Below are positions 1-7,226 of a DNA stretch of 58,178 nucleotides, piece by piece; positions within the stretch are counted from its first letter, which is position 1, and each line of letters begins with the position of its first letter. The notes beneath the pieces are model-generated. The model was not told the origin of the DNA and did no database searches. It saw nothing but the letters and a program-made list of their open reading frames with translations. The stretch is from the NCBI GenBank assembly GCA_934667095.1, contig CAKULE010000017.1, positions 1-58,178 on the forward strand. The letters are read 5' to 3'. Made by a program: the position numbers and the translations under genes. This stretch comes from an uncultured Oscillospiraceae bacterium (GTDB lineage: Bacteria; Bacillota; Clostridia; Oscillospirales; Oscillospiraceae).

Positions 1-16
1 GATTTGTCCGTATGCA

Positions 17-88
17 CCCCGGAAACCGTCAGCTAACAGTTGATAAGTAAATTAGTTCCTTATCACTGTTAAGCCAAGGTTTTCCGGG
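17..88. repeat. Large imperfect palindrome downstream of guaA
   Basis: Nested inverted repeats are visible. The outer arms CCCGGAAACC (18-27) and GGTTTTCCGGG (78-88) differ by one extra T. The inner arms AACAGTTGATAAG (35-47) and CTTATCACTGTT (59-70) differ by one bulged T. The centre is AT-rich, and the whole first 108 bases are visibly lower in GC than the genes beside it. It lies about 20 bases beyond the guaA stop codon. No T-run follows on the guaA strand, so it does not look like an ordinary terminator. It could be a recombination or attachment site, or a structured 3' end. Confidence 0.6.
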
Positions 89-108
89 ACTCAAAAGCCT
101 AATTTAAT

Positions 109-1650
109 TTATTCCCACTCAATGGTGGCAGGGGGCTTGGAGGTGATGTCGTAGCAGATACGGTTGATGCCCTGAACCTCGTTGACGATGCGGACGCTGA
201 TGCGGTCCAGCAAATCATAGGGGATACGGGCCCAGTCGGCGGTCATGAAATCCGCAGTGGTGACGGCGCGGAGGGCCAAAGTGTAATCGTAAGTGCGGCC
301 GTCGCCCATGACGCCCACGGAGCGTGTGTTGGTCAGCACGGCGAAGTACTGGTTCAGGTTCTTGTCCTCCCCCGCCTTGGCGATCTCATCCCGGAAAATG
401 AAGTCTGCCTGACGGAGAGTGTCCAGCTTCTCCTTGGTCAGGTCGCCGATGACCCGGATGGCCAGGCCCGGGCCGGGGAAGGGCTGGCGGGTCACCAGAT
501 ACTCCGGCAGGCCCAGCTCGCGGCCCAGCTGACGGACCTCGTCCTTGAAGAGCAGGCGCAGGGGCTCGATGATCTCCTTGAAGTCCACATAGTCGGGCAG
601 GCCGCCCACGTTATGATGGCTTTTGATCACCGCCGCGTCGCCGGCGCCGGACTCGATCACGTCGGGATAGATCGTGCCCTGGGCCAGGAAGTCCACCACA
701 CCGATTTTTTTGGCCTCCTCCTCAAAGACACGGATGAACTCCTCGCCGATGATCTTACGCTTGCGCTCCGGCTCGTCTACCCCGGCCAGCTTGGCAAGGA
801 AGCGGGCCTCTGCGTCCACCCGGATGAAGTTGATGTCCCACTTGGCGAAGGCGGCCTCCACCTCGTCGCCCTCGTTCAGGCGCATGAGGCCGTGGTCCAC
901 AAACACGCAGGTGAGCTGGTTGCCGATGGCCTCAGCCAGCAGAGCGGCCACCACGGAGGAGTCCACACCGCCGGACAGGGCCAGCAGCACCCGGCCGTCG
1001 CCCACCTTCTCCCGGACGGCGGCAATGGCGGTGTTCTTGTAGTCCTGCATGGACCAGTCGCCGGCGGCACCGCAGACCTCGTAGAGGAAGTTGCGGATCA
1101 TTTTGGTGCCGTTCTCGGTGTGGTTGACCTCGGGGTGGTACTGGACGCCGTAGAAGCCCCGGGCCTCGTCAGCGATGGCCACGTTGGGACAGGCATCGGA
1201 GTGGGCGGTCAGGGCAAAGCCTTCGGGCACTTTGGCCATGTAGTCCCCATGGCTCATCCAGGACACGCCCTCCGCGGGCAGGCCCTTGAACAGCTTGCAG
1301 TCGGTATCGTAATAGGTGACGGTCTTGCCGTACTCCCGGGCGGAATCGTCCTGAGCCTCGGTGACCTGTCCGCCCAGCGTGTGAGCCATCAACTGGCAGC
1401 CGTAGCAAATGCCCAGAATGGGTACACCCCAGGTGAAGATGGCGGGGTCCACGTGGGGAGAATTCTCCAGATAGACGGAGTTAGGGCCGCCGGTGAAGAT
1501 GATGCCGATGGGCTCCATGGCCTTCAGGGTCTCAAGGGGAGTGGTATAGGGCTTGACCTCGCAATAGACGCCGCACTCACGGACACGGCGGGCGATGAGC
1601 TGGTTATACTGGCCGCCGAAGTCCAGTACGATGACGGTTTGATGGGCCAT
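109..1650 (-). CDS. guaA: GMP synthase (glutamine-hydrolysing)
   Basis: It converts XMP to GMP with glutamine and ATP, the last step of guanine nucleotide synthesis, in the cytosol. The 513-residue protein has the normal family length. Residues 1-190 form a class I glutamine amidotransferase with nucleophile Cys82 in GICYG and a later YHPEV His/Glu pair. The PP-loop SGGVDSS of the ATP pyrophosphatase domain follows, then the C-terminal dimerisation domain with QPFPGPGLAIRV. The start is the ATG at 1650, because GGAG lies just upstream and MAHQTVIVLDFGGQ is the usual beginning. The frame stays open upstream to 1800 but that part is not family-like. The 3' end, GAGTGGGAATAA, is the segment that integrative elements use in other bacteria. 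It is divergent from the DUF421 gene. Confidence 0.97.
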   Translation of the reverse strand: MAHQTVIVLDFGGQYNQLIARRVRECGVYCEVKPYTTPLETLKAMEPIGIIFTGGPNSVYLENSPHVDPAIFTWGVPILGICYGCQLMAHTLGGQVTEAQDDSAREYGKTVTYYDTDCKLFKGLPAEGVSWMSHGDYMAKVPEGFALTAHSDACPNVAIADEARGFYGVQYHPEVNHTENGTKMIRNFLYEVCGAAGDWSMQDYKNTAIAAVREKVGDGRVLLALSGGVDSSVVAALLAEAIGNQLTCVFVDHGLMRLNEGDEVEAAFAKWDINFIRVDAEARFLAKLAGVDEPERKRKIIGEEFIRVFEEEAKKIGVVDFLAQGTIYPDVIESGAGDAAVIKSHHNVGGLPDYVDFKEIIEPLRLLFKDEVRQLGRELGLPEYLVTRQPFPGPGLAIRVIGDLTKEKLDTLRQADFIFRDEIAKAGEDKNLNQYFAVLTNTRSVGVMGDGRTYDYTLALRAVTTADFMTADWARIPYDLLDRISVRIVNEVQGINRICYDITSKPPATIEWE

Positions 1651-1813
1651 GGACAGATCGCGCTCCTTTATAAAAGTCAGTATTTCTATACTAAAACAAA
1701 ATCCGACAAAACACAAGTGGAAAAAAGAAATACAGAACTTTGGACAAAGCCACGGCATATCCGGCGCCCTTGGCGGGCAAAATGTCAAGGAATACTTCAA
1801 GGGGGCGGTCGAT

Positions 1814-2494
1814 TTGTTCGTGGTGCTGATCCGGACGGCGGTGCTCTACCTGCTCATCATCGTGGGGCTGCGCCTGCTGGGCAAGCGGCAGCTGGGGGAG
1901 CTGGAGCCCTCGGAGCTGACCCTTGCTCTCATCATCGCTGATCTGGCCTCCGTGCCCATGCAGGACAACGGCATCCCCCTGCTCACAGGGCTCATCCCCA
2001 TCGCGGTGCTATTGTGTCTGGCCACCATCCTGTCGGTGCTGTCCGCCCGGTCGGTGCGCTTCCGGGCACTGCTGTGCGGCAAGCCTTGTGTCATCATCGC
2101 CAACGGCGAGGTGCAGGTGGGCGCCCTGCGGCGCACCCGGCTGACCGTGGACGAGCTGCTGGAAGAGCTGCGGATCCAGGGCTATGTGGACCTGCGGGAG
2201 GTGAAGTTCGCCGTGCTGGAGACCAACGGGCAGCTGTCAGTGCTGCCCTACGCCGCCCAGAAGCCCGCCACCGCCGGGCAGATGAAGGCGCAGATACAAG
2301 ACTTCGGCCTGCCCGCCATCCTCATCAGCGACGGGCGGCTTCTGTCCCAAAACCTCGCCGCGCAGGGGCGCAGCGAGGGCTGGCTGCGGAAGCAGCTGGA
2401 GATCTACGGGTTCAGCTCCCCGGGGGAAATTTTCCTCTTCACCGCAGATGAACTGGGCAACACCTGCTGCGTCCCCATGGAGGGCACGCGATGA
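1814..2494 (+). CDS. DUF421 (YetF-like) membrane protein
   Basis: The protein of about 226 residues has hydrophobic N-terminal segments (VVLIRTAVLYLLIIVGLRL, then two more) and the family block GKRQLGELEPSELTLALIIADLA, followed by a soluble C-terminal domain. This matches DUF421/YetF, a membrane family whose function is poorly defined. The start is chosen as TTG at 1814, preceded by a GGGGGCGG stretch. It gives the short N-terminus before IRT that is typical of the family, whereas the ATG at 1649 would add 55 unrelated residues and overlap guaA. The stop overlaps the next ATG (ATGA), so the two genes are translationally coupled. DUF421 with DUF4363 is a familiar clostridial pair. Confidence 0.85.
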   Translation: MFVVLIRTAVLYLLIIVGLRLLGKRQLGELEPSELTLALIIADLASVPMQDNGIPLLTGLIPIAVLLCLATILSVLSARSVRFRALLCGKPCVIIANGEVQVGALRRTRLTVDELLEELRIQGYVDLREVKFAVLETNGQLSVLPYAAQKPATAGQMKAQIQDFGLPAILISDGRLLSQNLAAQGRSEGWLRKQLEIYGFSSPGEIFLFTADELGNTCCVPMEGTR

Positions 2495-2874
2495 AGCGGC
2501 TGCTGGTTTCGGCGGGGCTGCTGGTCCTGCTGGGCGGGCTGGCATGGCTCCACGTGGCGCAGCTCACCGCCCTGACAGAAGAACTCACCGGCCTGCTGGC
2601 ACAGGTCAACGAGGCGCTGGCGCAGGAGGACTGGGATCGCGCCGCCGCTGCTGCTGCGGACATGGATGAGCACTGGGAGCGACAGGCGTTTTACCTTCAC
2701 ACCACGCTCCACCACGAAGATATTGACGCCATACGGGCCTCCATCAAGGAGATGCGGGCCTATCTGGCCAGCCGGGAGGATGCGGCGGAGTGTCTGGCGG
2801 TGAACGCACGGCTCATCAACCAGCTGGAGCTGCTGGTTGAAGCGGAGCTGCCCACCCTGAAGAACATTCTGTGA
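2491..2874 (+). CDS. DUF4363 family protein
   Basis: The protein has 127 residues: one N-terminal membrane or signal segment (residues 1-25, KRLLVSAGLLVLLGGLAWL) and then a helical region rich in Glu, Ala and Leu with regularly spaced Trp, His and Glu. The pattern matches DUF4363, small proteins of unknown function found beside DUF421 genes in Clostridia. It starts four bases inside the end of the DUF421 gene, so the pair is one operon. It is probably membrane-anchored with the helical part outside the cytoplasm; this topology is inference from the sequence. Confidence 0.75.
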   Translation: MKRLLVSAGLLVLLGGLAWLHVAQLTALTEELTGLLAQVNEALAQEDWDRAAAAAADMDEHWERQAFYLHTTLHHEDIDAIRASIKEMRAYLASREDAAECLAVNARLINQLELLVEAELPTLKNIL

Positions 2875-2967
2875 CCTCCCGGCCATCCTGCAGGCGGGAC
2901 ACCTGCCCTCCCCCGGCCAGGACATCAGCCCCATCCCTTACTTTTGCCAAATTTTTGCCTTCCCTGC

Positions 2968-2996
2968 TTGACAAAACCGCTTGCCTTCTCTATAAT
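2968..2996 (+). promoter_or_regulatory. Consensus sigma-A promoter of tRNA-Pro
   Basis: TTGACA (2968-2973), a 17-base spacer and TATAAT (2991-2996) match the consensus exactly. The first tRNA base is 18 bases beyond the -10 box, so the transcript has a short leader. Confidence 0.9.
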
Positions 2997-3013
2997 GTAA
3001 AAGCTGTGTTTAT

Positions 3014-3090
3014 CGGGGTGTGGCGAAGTTTGGTATCGCGCTTGGTTCGGGACCAAGAGGCCGCGGGTTCAAATCCCGCCACTCCGACCA
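3014..3090 (+). tRNA. tRNA-Pro (anticodon CGG)
   Basis: The 77-base cloverleaf includes an encoded CCA end. The acceptor arm CGGGGTG pairs with CACTCCG (one G-T). The D arm carries GGTATCGC. The anticodon stem CTTGG/CCAAG closes the loop TTCGGGA, giving anticodon CGG, which reads the proline codon CCG. The T arm is GCGGGTTCAAATCCCGC. It is a single tRNA unit with its own consensus promoter and a strong terminator directly behind it. A CGG isoacceptor fits the high GC of the window. Confidence 0.97.
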
Positions 3091-3125
3091 AAACTCCTGT
3101 GCGAAAGCGCAGGAGTTTTCCTTTT
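3090..3125 (+). terminator. Intrinsic terminator of tRNA-Pro
   Basis: AAACTCCTGTGC and GCGCAGGAGTTTT pair across a GAAA loop and are followed by a T-rich tail. It begins immediately after the tRNA CCA. Confidence 0.9.
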
Positions 3126-3301
3126 CCGAAGAGGCGGGCATCCCCACAGACGCCGCCTACGTCCGCCCGGACTCGTGCTGCAGCATCCCCGCCAACTGCT
3201 TTGCGGGAATTGGACCGGCGGATCATGCTGAGAATGCTGGAATAAGTCTGTTCACAGGCGTTGGCCTGTTTGGCTGCTTTTCAAAAGATCGGAGGTTTTC
3301 T

Positions 3302-4144
3302 ATGTTTCTTACACTGCTGTTTATCATTCTGCTGACGCTGGTCACCGGCGTGGGCGGGCTGGCGCTGGGCGGTGGACTGGCCAGCCTGTTCAAGCGGGAG
3401 TCCCCCAGGGGGGCCAGCCTGCTGCTGAGCTTCACTGCGGGGCTTATGCTGTGCATCGTATCCTTCGACATGCTGCCCGAGGCCATCGAAGCCACCGGCA
3501 GCTATTACCTGCCCCCGCTGGTGCTGGTGGGTGGCTTCGTGGTGACCTACCTGCTCAATTGCTGGATCGACCGCAGCGCCCACCACGACCCAGAGGACGA
3601 CCACGACTGCCACGAGGACCACGACAGCCATCACGACGAGGCTGGGCACCACCATCACCCCTGCGCCTGCGGTCACCACGACCTGCACACCGCCGGCATT
3701 GTGCTGGCGGCAGCGGTGGCCCTGCATAACCTGCCCATCGGGCTGGCCATCGGGACCTCCGTAGCGGCTGAGGGCATCGGCTACGCCAGCGTGCTGGCCG
3801 CCATCACCATCGGGCTGCACAATATCCCGGAGGGCATGAGCATCGCCATTCCCCTGCTCCACGATGGGTCCAAGGCCCGGTCCGCCATCGCCGTCTCCGC
3901 ACTCAGCGGCCTGCCCACGGTGGCGGGAGCCATCATCGGCTTCTTCATCGGCAGCCACGCCCCCGGCGCGCTGGCCGTGGCCATGAGTCTGGCCGGCGGC
4001 GCTATGCTCTACGTGGTGTTCTTCGAGCTGCTGCCGGAGGCATACCGCCAGTGGCGCTCCAAGTGGGCCATTCTGGCCACCATTGTTGGCTTCGCCATGG
4101 GGATGCTGCTGCTGTTCAGCCACGGGCACACTCACATCGGATAA
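3302..4144 (+). CDS. ZIP-family metal transporter
   Basis: A divalent metal importer (zinc, or iron and manganese, by family) in the cytoplasmic membrane. The 280-residue protein has about eight hydrophobic segments. The two metal-path motifs are HNLPIG at 142-147 and HNIPEG at 173-178. Between the third and fourth segments, residues 94-129 form a loop packed with His, Asp, Glu and two Cys, a likely metal-sensing or metal-loading loop. The start is the ATG at 3302, behind GGAGG. It resembles the ZupT branch. It is preceded by a 175-base gap after the tRNA terminator in which no promoter is convincing. Confidence 0.92.
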   Translation: MFLTLLFIILLTLVTGVGGLALGGGLASLFKRESPRGASLLLSFTAGLMLCIVSFDMLPEAIEATGSYYLPPLVLVGGFVVTYLLNCWIDRSAHHDPEDDHDCHEDHDSHHDEAGHHHHPCACGHHDLHTAGIVLAAAVALHNLPIGLAIGTSVAAEGIGYASVLAAITIGLHNIPEGMSIAIPLLHDGSKARSAIAVSALSGLPTVAGAIIGFFIGSHAPGALAVAMSLAGGAMLYVVFFELLPEAYRQWRSKWAILATIVGFAMGMLLLFSHGHTHIG

Positions 4145-4179
4145 AGAAATTGCCCGCCGGCGAAAGCCAGCGGACAGAA

Positions 4180-4217
4180 AAATGGGCCTCCGTCTTTTGA
4201 CGGAGGCCCATTTATTT
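4180..4217. terminator. Bidirectional terminator
   Basis: AAATGGGCCTCCGTC (4180-4194) pairs perfectly with GACGGAGGCCCATTT (4199-4213), with a T-run on the plus side and an A-run before it. It sits between the convergent ZIP gene and the membrane protein gene. Confidence 0.9.
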
Positions 4218-4990
4218 TACAGCATTTTCACCGTGAAGAACACCGCGAGGCAGAACAGCCAGCCGATGAGCACATACAGCAGGTAGTAGGTCACGGCAGC
4301 GCCCAGCAGAAAGGCCAGCAACAGCGCCGCGGCCACCACCGCGCAGGTGATCCAGAGACTCACATAGGCGAACGTGCCCTGAATGGACAGCCGGCCCAGA
4401 TGGCCGCCGTTCTTCCAGATCTTCCACACCGCCACAGCGGCGGCGATCAGCAGGAGCCAGCCCACAACGAACACCACGGTGAAGCCCACGCTCCGGCTAC
4501 CGCCATGCTGGCGAAAGACCCACAGCAGGGCCAGACCGCAGGCGGTGATCACCGCGCTGCAGAAGAAAGCCTTCTGGTACAGGAACCAGATGAGGATGAG
4601 CACAGCCGCCGCGATGGGCAGGGCCACCAGGAGCTTCACCCCGGTGTCGTACAGCCGCCAGCACAGCAACGCCACCACCCACAGGAAGCCCAGCGCCACG
4701 GTGCAGCCCACCGCCAGGCGCAGACCCTTCTGCTTCTTCCGCACGGACAGGCACCAGATGACGCCCAGCACCGTCAGGGCAAGGCCCACAAAGGTAAACA
4801 CATGGAAAAAGTTCATCAGTCCGGCGGCGATGGAGATCCCGAGTTCGGTGGCCTTGAAATCCACATAGAGCCGCTTGACCACCAGCACCAAAGCCTCTGC
4901 GAGGACGGCGCCCACCAGCCAGAGCAGCATCCGGTTGAAGACGGCGTCCTCCTCATTCCGGCGCTGCTGACGCTTTGCTTGATCGGCCAT
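4217..4990 (-). CDS. Unknown multi-pass membrane protein
   Basis: The 257-residue protein begins with a charged cytosolic stretch (about residues 1-18, many Lys, Arg and Gln) followed by seven or so hydrophobic segments joined by short loops. No catalytic motif is recognised and no family name is assigned. The start at 4990 has AAAGGA 13 bases upstream. Its leader of about 120 bases carries a promoter at 5121-5149 and, between promoter and start codon, a terminator-like hairpin (5045-5090), so expression may be controlled by early termination. It is a single-gene unit convergent with the ZIP gene. Confidence 0.75.
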   Translation of the reverse strand: MADQAKRQQRRNEEDAVFNRMLLWLVGAVLAEALVLVVKRLYVDFKATELGISIAAGLMNFFHVFTFVGLALTVLGVIWCLSVRKKQKGLRLAVGCTVALGFLWVVALLCWRLYDTGVKLLVALPIAAAVLILIWFLYQKAFFCSAVITACGLALLWVFRQHGGSRSVGFTVVFVVGWLLLIAAAVAVWKIWKNGGHLGRLSIQGTFAYVSLWITCAVVAAALLLAFLLGAAVTYYLLYVLIGWLFCLAVFFTVKML

Positions 4991-5037
4991 TCTTGATCAC
5001 AATCCTTTGTCACTAAATCCGGGCGGCAGGGCCGTCC

Positions 5038-5090
5038 GGGGTCTAAAAAATGGTCGGACCCCCGCAGTCACCTGCCGGGAAGCGGTCCGA
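5038..5090 (-). promoter_or_regulatory. Possible transcription attenuator in a leader
   Basis: On the minus strand TCGGACC (5090-5084) pairs with GGTCCGA (5060-5054), with an inner CCG-CAG/CTG-CGG extension, and TTTTTT follows at 5050-5045: an intrinsic terminator. A second pairing, GGGGTC (5062-5057) with GACCCC (5043-5038), uses part of the same 3' arm and would loop out the T-run, so the two folds exclude each other. It lies after a promoter and before the gene at 4990. No known riboswitch class is recognised. Confidence 0.5.
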
Positions 5091-5120
5091 GCACACAGTA
5101 TACAGGGCAAATCCTGAAAT

Positions 5121-5149
5121 AGTATACCAGAAAGCGCGGCTTTTTGCAA
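5121..5149 (-). promoter_or_regulatory. Promoter of the membrane protein gene
   Basis: On the minus strand TTGCAA (5149-5144), a 17-base spacer and TATACT (5126-5121). The transcript would start about 120 bases before the ATG at 4990. Confidence 0.7.
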
Positions 5150-5288
5150 CAGAAATCCACCGGGAAACTTGAAGAAGTTCCCCTTTTATTTTCCTGCGCT
5201 CTCCGCTATAATAGAAGGAGCGAACTTGAAACAGCTTTTGGGTCGCCGCCGCAGGCGCGGACCCGGTATGAAAGGAGCGGACTGTCCC

Positions 5289-5690
5289 ATGACTGACCGT
5301 GAACTGGTGGAGCTGGCCTTCACCATGCTGGAGCGATCCTACGTCCCTTACTCCAAATTCCCCGTGGGCGCGGCCCTGCTGTGCGCGGACGGTACGGTGT
5401 TCACCGGCTGCAACGTGGAGAATTCCGCCTACGGCTCCACCATCTGCGCCGAACGCACCGCCATCGTCAAGGCCGTCAGCGAGGGACACCGGGACGACTG
5501 GGTGAAGTTGGCCGTGGTAGGCAACAGCACAGACTACTGCTGGCCCTGCGGCGCCTGCCGGCAGATGCTCTATGAATTCTGCCCGGAGCTGGCGGTGCTG
5601 GTGGCCCGGGGCGACCGGGATTTTGTCTCCCTGCCCCTGGGGGAGCTGCTGCCCCACGGCTTCGGGCCCAAATCCCTTACCACCGGCTGA
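5289..5690 (+). CDS. cdd: Cytidine deaminase
   Basis: It deaminates cytidine and deoxycytidine to uridine forms for pyrimidine salvage. The 133-residue protein is the small homotetrameric type. The zinc ligands are Cys53 in CAE (with catalytic Glu55) and Cys87 and Cys90 in PCGAC. FTGCNVENSAYG binds the nucleoside. The start is set at ATG 5289, where AGGAG is 11 bases upstream; the in-frame ATG at 5268 lacks such a site. A -10 box TATAAT at 5207-5212 lies upstream but its -35 box is weak. A DUF378 gene follows 63 bases later. Confidence 0.95.
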   Translation: MTDRELVELAFTMLERSYVPYSKFPVGAALLCADGTVFTGCNVENSAYGSTICAERTAIVKAVSEGHRDDWVKLAVVGNSTDYCWPCGACRQMLYEFCPELAVLVARGDRDFVSLPLGELLPHGFGPKSLTTG

Positions 5691-5753
5691 AACCGCGCAT
5701 GTTTTTGCCGCCGGCGGGCACACTACCGATAGTCCGGAAGGAGGTTTATCGGT

Positions 5754-5969
5754 ATGTTTCTTGATCGGCTCGCCCTGATCCTGGTCATCATCGGCGGTCT
5801 GAACTGGGGGGCTGTGGGCCTGTTCCGGTTCGATCTGGTGGCCTTTCTCTGCGGCGGCTCGGCCACTTGGCCCGCCCGGATCATCTATACGGTGATCTGT
5901 CTGGCCGCCCTGTGGTGCATTTCCCTGCTGTTCCGGCCGGAATACTCCGGACGCGGCAGCGAAGCCTGA
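5754..5969 (+). CDS. DUF378 small membrane protein
   Basis: The 71-residue protein has two membrane segments: LALILVIIGGLNWGAVGLF and IIYTVICLAALWCISLLF. The GGLNWG motif identifies DUF378 (YuzA-like), whose function is unknown. GGAGG precedes the ATG at 5754. It follows cdd in the same direction and is closed by a strong terminator at 5984. Confidence 0.85.
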   Translation: MFLDRLALILVIIGGLNWGAVGLFRFDLVAFLCGGSATWPARIIYTVICLAALWCISLLFRPEYSGRGSEA

Positions 5970-5983
5970 AGCAGTAAAAACTT

Positions 5984-6024
5984 GAGGACGCCGATCCGGC
6001 TCACGCCGGGTCGGCGTCCTCTTT
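5984..6024. terminator. Bidirectional terminator overlapping the yfcE-type stop
   Basis: GAGGACGCCGATCCGGC (5984-6000) and GCCGGGTCGGCGTCCTC (6005-6021) flank a TCAC loop. T-runs occur on both sides. The loop and right arm are also the last codons and stop of the convergent phosphodiesterase gene. Confidence 0.9.
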
Positions 6025-6486
6025 GATCTCTGTTTTCAGGACACCGGGCTCAGCAGTGATGACACCATAAGTGGTACGCTGGCCGTATGGGCCGCCCACG
6101 GTGCCGGGGTTCAGCAGGCGCACGCCAAAGGTGCCATAGCCGTCAAAGGCCCGGTGGGTGTGGCCGAAGCACACCAGATCCGCCCCCGCCTGCCGACCTG
6201 CCGCCGCCAGATCGTCCAGACCGGACTTCGCCCCCTGCAGGTGGCCGTGGGTCAGGAAAAAGCGGAAGCCCTCCAGCTCCACCAGCCGGGTGAGGGGCTG
6301 GTCCTCCCCCCAGTCGCAGTTGCCCCGGACCGCGTTGATGGGCAGCCCGGGCTGGAGAGACGCCAGCAGCTCCACATCCCGCAAACCGTCCCCGAGGAAG
6401 AAAACGTGGTCAGGGCGCTCCAGCTCTGCAGCGGCCAGCATCAGGTCCGGCCGGCCGTGGGAATCGGAAAAAACAAGGATCTTCAT
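6001..6486 (-). CDS. YfcE/MJ0936-family metallophosphodiesterase
   Basis: A two-metal phosphodiesterase of 161 residues. The metal-ligand motifs appear in order: DSHG near the N-terminus (FSDSHG), GDGLRD, GNCD, THGH and GHTH. Relatives hydrolyse phosphodiesters in vitro, but the natural substrate is not known. The ATG at 6486 is chosen because GGGAGGAG lies upstream and MKILVFSDSHG is the normal beginning; an in-frame extension to 6537 overlaps the next gene's start region. Its last five codons lie inside the terminator hairpin. Confidence 0.88.
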   Translation of the reverse strand: MKILVFSDSHGRPDLMLAAAELERPDHVFFLGDGLRDVELLASLQPGLPINAVRGNCDWGEDQPLTRLVELEGFRFFLTHGHLQGAKSGLDDLAAAGRQAGADLVCFGHTHRAFDGYGTFGVRLLNPGTVGGPYGQRTTYGVITAEPGVLKTEIKEDADPA

Positions 6487-6554
6487 GGTGTACCAAACTC
6501 CTCCCTGTACATATACTGAGGGTGAGCCACCGCTCACGAAAGGCAGGGATCACT

Positions 6555-6809
6555 GTGCCCGATCTGGACGATATTCTGCACAGCCCCCAAGGCGCAAAGC
6601 TGCTGGGGAACGAGAAAAAGCTGGAACAGCTCCGGGACTCACCCGATACCCAACGGCTCTTTTCCATGCTGAGCCAGAGCGCCGGCGGCGATCTGGAGCA
6701 GGCGGTGCAATCCGGCAGCTCCGCCTCCATTGTCGCCGCCATCCGCAAGGTCATGAAGGACCCGGAGGGGGCAAGGCTGATCCAGAGCATGCGGGACAAA
6801 CTGAACTGA
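6555..6809 (+). CDS. Small unknown protein, first of three
   Basis: An 84-residue soluble, helical protein, probably starting at GTG 6555 behind AGGG; a GTG at 6522 is also possible. It contains two similar halves of the kind LLGNEKKLEQLRDSPDTQRL and VMKDPEGARLIQSM. The repeated 'DP(x)GA(x)L' style suggests short helical repeats. No known domain is recognised. It is the first of three closely spaced genes that look like one operon (27 bases, then an overlap). Confidence 0.65.
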   Translation: MPDLDDILHSPQGAKLLGNEKKLEQLRDSPDTQRLFSMLSQSAGGDLEQAVQSGSSASIVAAIRKVMKDPEGARLIQSMRDKLN

Positions 6810-6836
6810 CATGCCGCAGGGAGAGGAGGGGGAGCC

Positions 6837-7226
6837 GTGGGCGATTTTGAAGCAAAGCTGGAGCAGGTGCTGAACGACCCCAAGGCCATGGGGCAAATCA
6901 TGGCGCTGGCCCAGTCTCTGGGAGGCGGTTCCCAGCCGCCCCCTCCCCCGCCGGCTCCGCCCGAGGGGACCACACCTCCCGGGGAGCCCCCGGAGGGCGG
7001 CTCCATGCCAGAGCTGGACCCCAAGCTGCTGGGAGGTATGGCCTCCCTGATGGGGCAGCTGGGCCAGGGGGACGACCGGCGGACGGCACTGCTGAATGCC
7101 CTGCGGCCCTTCCTCAAGCCGGAGCGGTATGCCCGGCTGGATCAGGCGGTGCAGATCGCACGGATGTCCCGGATGGTGCGGGCCGCGCTGACGCTGCTAC
7201 GCCCGGAGGGGGATGGACATGTATAG
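6837..7226 (+). CDS. Small unknown protein with Pro-rich linker, second of three
   Basis: A 129-residue protein starting at GTG 6837 behind GGAGGGGG. Residues 1-30 (FEAKLEQVLNDPKAMGQIM) resemble the helical units of the preceding gene. A run of Pro, Gly and Glu (about 33-58) links to a C-terminal helical part ending in repeated RM(S/V)R residues. No signal peptide or membrane segment is seen. The function is unknown. It overlaps the start of the next gene. Confidence 0.7.
   Translation: MGDFEAKLEQVLNDPKAMGQIMALAQSLGGGSQPPPPPPAPPEGTTPPGEPPEGGSMPELDPKLLGGMASLMGQLGQGDDRRTALLNALRPFLKPERYARLDQAVQIARMSRMVRAALTLLRPEGDGHV

Noticed and set aside
1783..1788. TTGACA on the minus strand upstream of guaA
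   Set aside because: No -10 box at 16-18 bases, so a guaA promoter could not be assigned.
1651..1800. N-terminal extension of guaA to 1800
   Set aside because: The extra 50 residues are unlike GMP synthases, and the strong ribosome site lies at 1650.
613..1941. Plus-strand frame of 442 codons opposite guaA
   Set aside because: Antisense to an intact guaA with normal length and motifs.
3020..3301. ZIP frame extended upstream through tRNA-Pro
   Set aside because: The extension crosses the tRNA and its terminator; the GGAGG site places the start at 3302.
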